13,904 nucleotides of DNA. It comes from UMGS1002 sp050309735 (GTDB lineage Bacteria > Bacillota > Clostridia > Oscillospirales > CAG-272). A model generated the notes under the pieces. That model was given only the letters and a program-made list of their open reading frames with translations. It ran no database searches and was not told the origin of the DNA. The stretch is taken from contig JBNRMS010000027.1 in assembly GCA_050309735.1 (NCBI GenBank), positions 1 to 13,904 of the forward strand, in the 5' to 3' direction. The position numbers and the translations under genes were made by a program. How positions within the stretch are numbered: position 1 is the stretch's first letter; each line of letters starts with the position of its first letter. Below, one piece after another: positions 13,760 through 13,904 of this stretch.

Positions 13760-13904
13760 ATGCTTGAATTCTTCAATAAATATATATTCGGAACGGCGGT
13801 TCCGCTTCTGCTTGTCGGCGCGGGGCTTTTTTTCGCGGTTCGCTTGAGGTTTTTTCCTCTCCGCTACCCGGGCGTGGTGCTCCGGGGGATGCTCAGTCGG
13901 GGGG
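13760..13904 (+). CDS. Probable sodium:alanine/glycine symporter, N-terminal fragment
   Basis: The reading frame stays open from ATG 13760 to the window edge, 48 codons. The visible protein has a short start (MLEFFNKYIFG), one hydrophobic helix (about 12-28, TAVPLLLVGAGLFFAVR) and a basic stretch RLRFFPLRYPGVVLRGM. This layout, including the R-x-x-F-P/Q-x-R segment after helix 1, resembles the AGCS (alanine or glycine:cation symporter) family. GAGGG (13751-13755) lies 4 nt before the ATG. Most of the protein is outside the window, so the family call is moderate and the substrate is not determined. It is transcribed away from groESL. Confidence 0.6.
   Translation, partial: MLEFFNKYIFGTAVPLLLVGAGLFFAVRLRFFPLRYPGVVLRGMLSRG

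Overview
The window looks like chromosomal housekeeping DNA from an anaerobic Firmicute of class Clostridia, probably near the Ruminococcaceae/Oscillospirales. Evidence: strong AGGAGG-type ribosome binding sites, SigA-type promoters, a CIRCE operator on groESL, SAM-I and FMN riboswitches with intrinsic terminators, a RecD2 helicase instead of RecBCD RecD, and EF-Tu features (a Cys-Lys motif in domain 3, C-terminus in VSEIIG) that I recall from this group. Base composition is about balanced by eye. No mobile element, CRISPR array, tRNA or rRNA is visible.

Layout. (1) 67-4750, plus strand: the str operon, with an exact-consensus promoter, a folded leader, rpsL (S12), rpsG (S7), fusA (EF-G), tuf (EF-Tu) and a strong GC hairpin at the end. 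(2) 4790-6194, plus: FMN riboswitch and terminator, riboflavin ECF S-component ribU, and a small COG2426-type membrane protein. (3) 6206-11176, plus: SAM-I riboswitch and terminator, metK, an unrecognised 112-residue membrane-anchored protein, recD2 and comF. (4) 11304-13457, minus: groES and groL from a SigA-type promoter overlain by CIRCE, converging on comF with a shared hairpin between them. (5) 13458-13759: about 300 bp without a credible gene but with GC-rich hairpins. (6) 13760 to the edge, plus: the N-terminus of a probable sodium:alanine/glycine symporter.

How the genes work together: the first unit makes decoding and elongation factors. The second imports riboflavin under FMN feedback. 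The third makes S-adenosylmethionine under SAM feedback and may carry the downstream DNA-metabolism genes on the same transcript. The fourth is the HrcA-controlled chaperonin.

I did not find a new multi-gene system. The most interesting points are: S12 carries arginine at both classical streptomycin-resistance lysine positions (R56 and R101); a start-stop ATG-TAA directly precedes the metK ATG at better Shine-Dalgarno spacing than metK itself; a 13-bp uninterrupted hairpin lies between rpsG and fusA; EF-Tu departs from its family at several normally invariant positions; an unrecognised small protein sits between metK and recD2; and the region before the symporter is structured.
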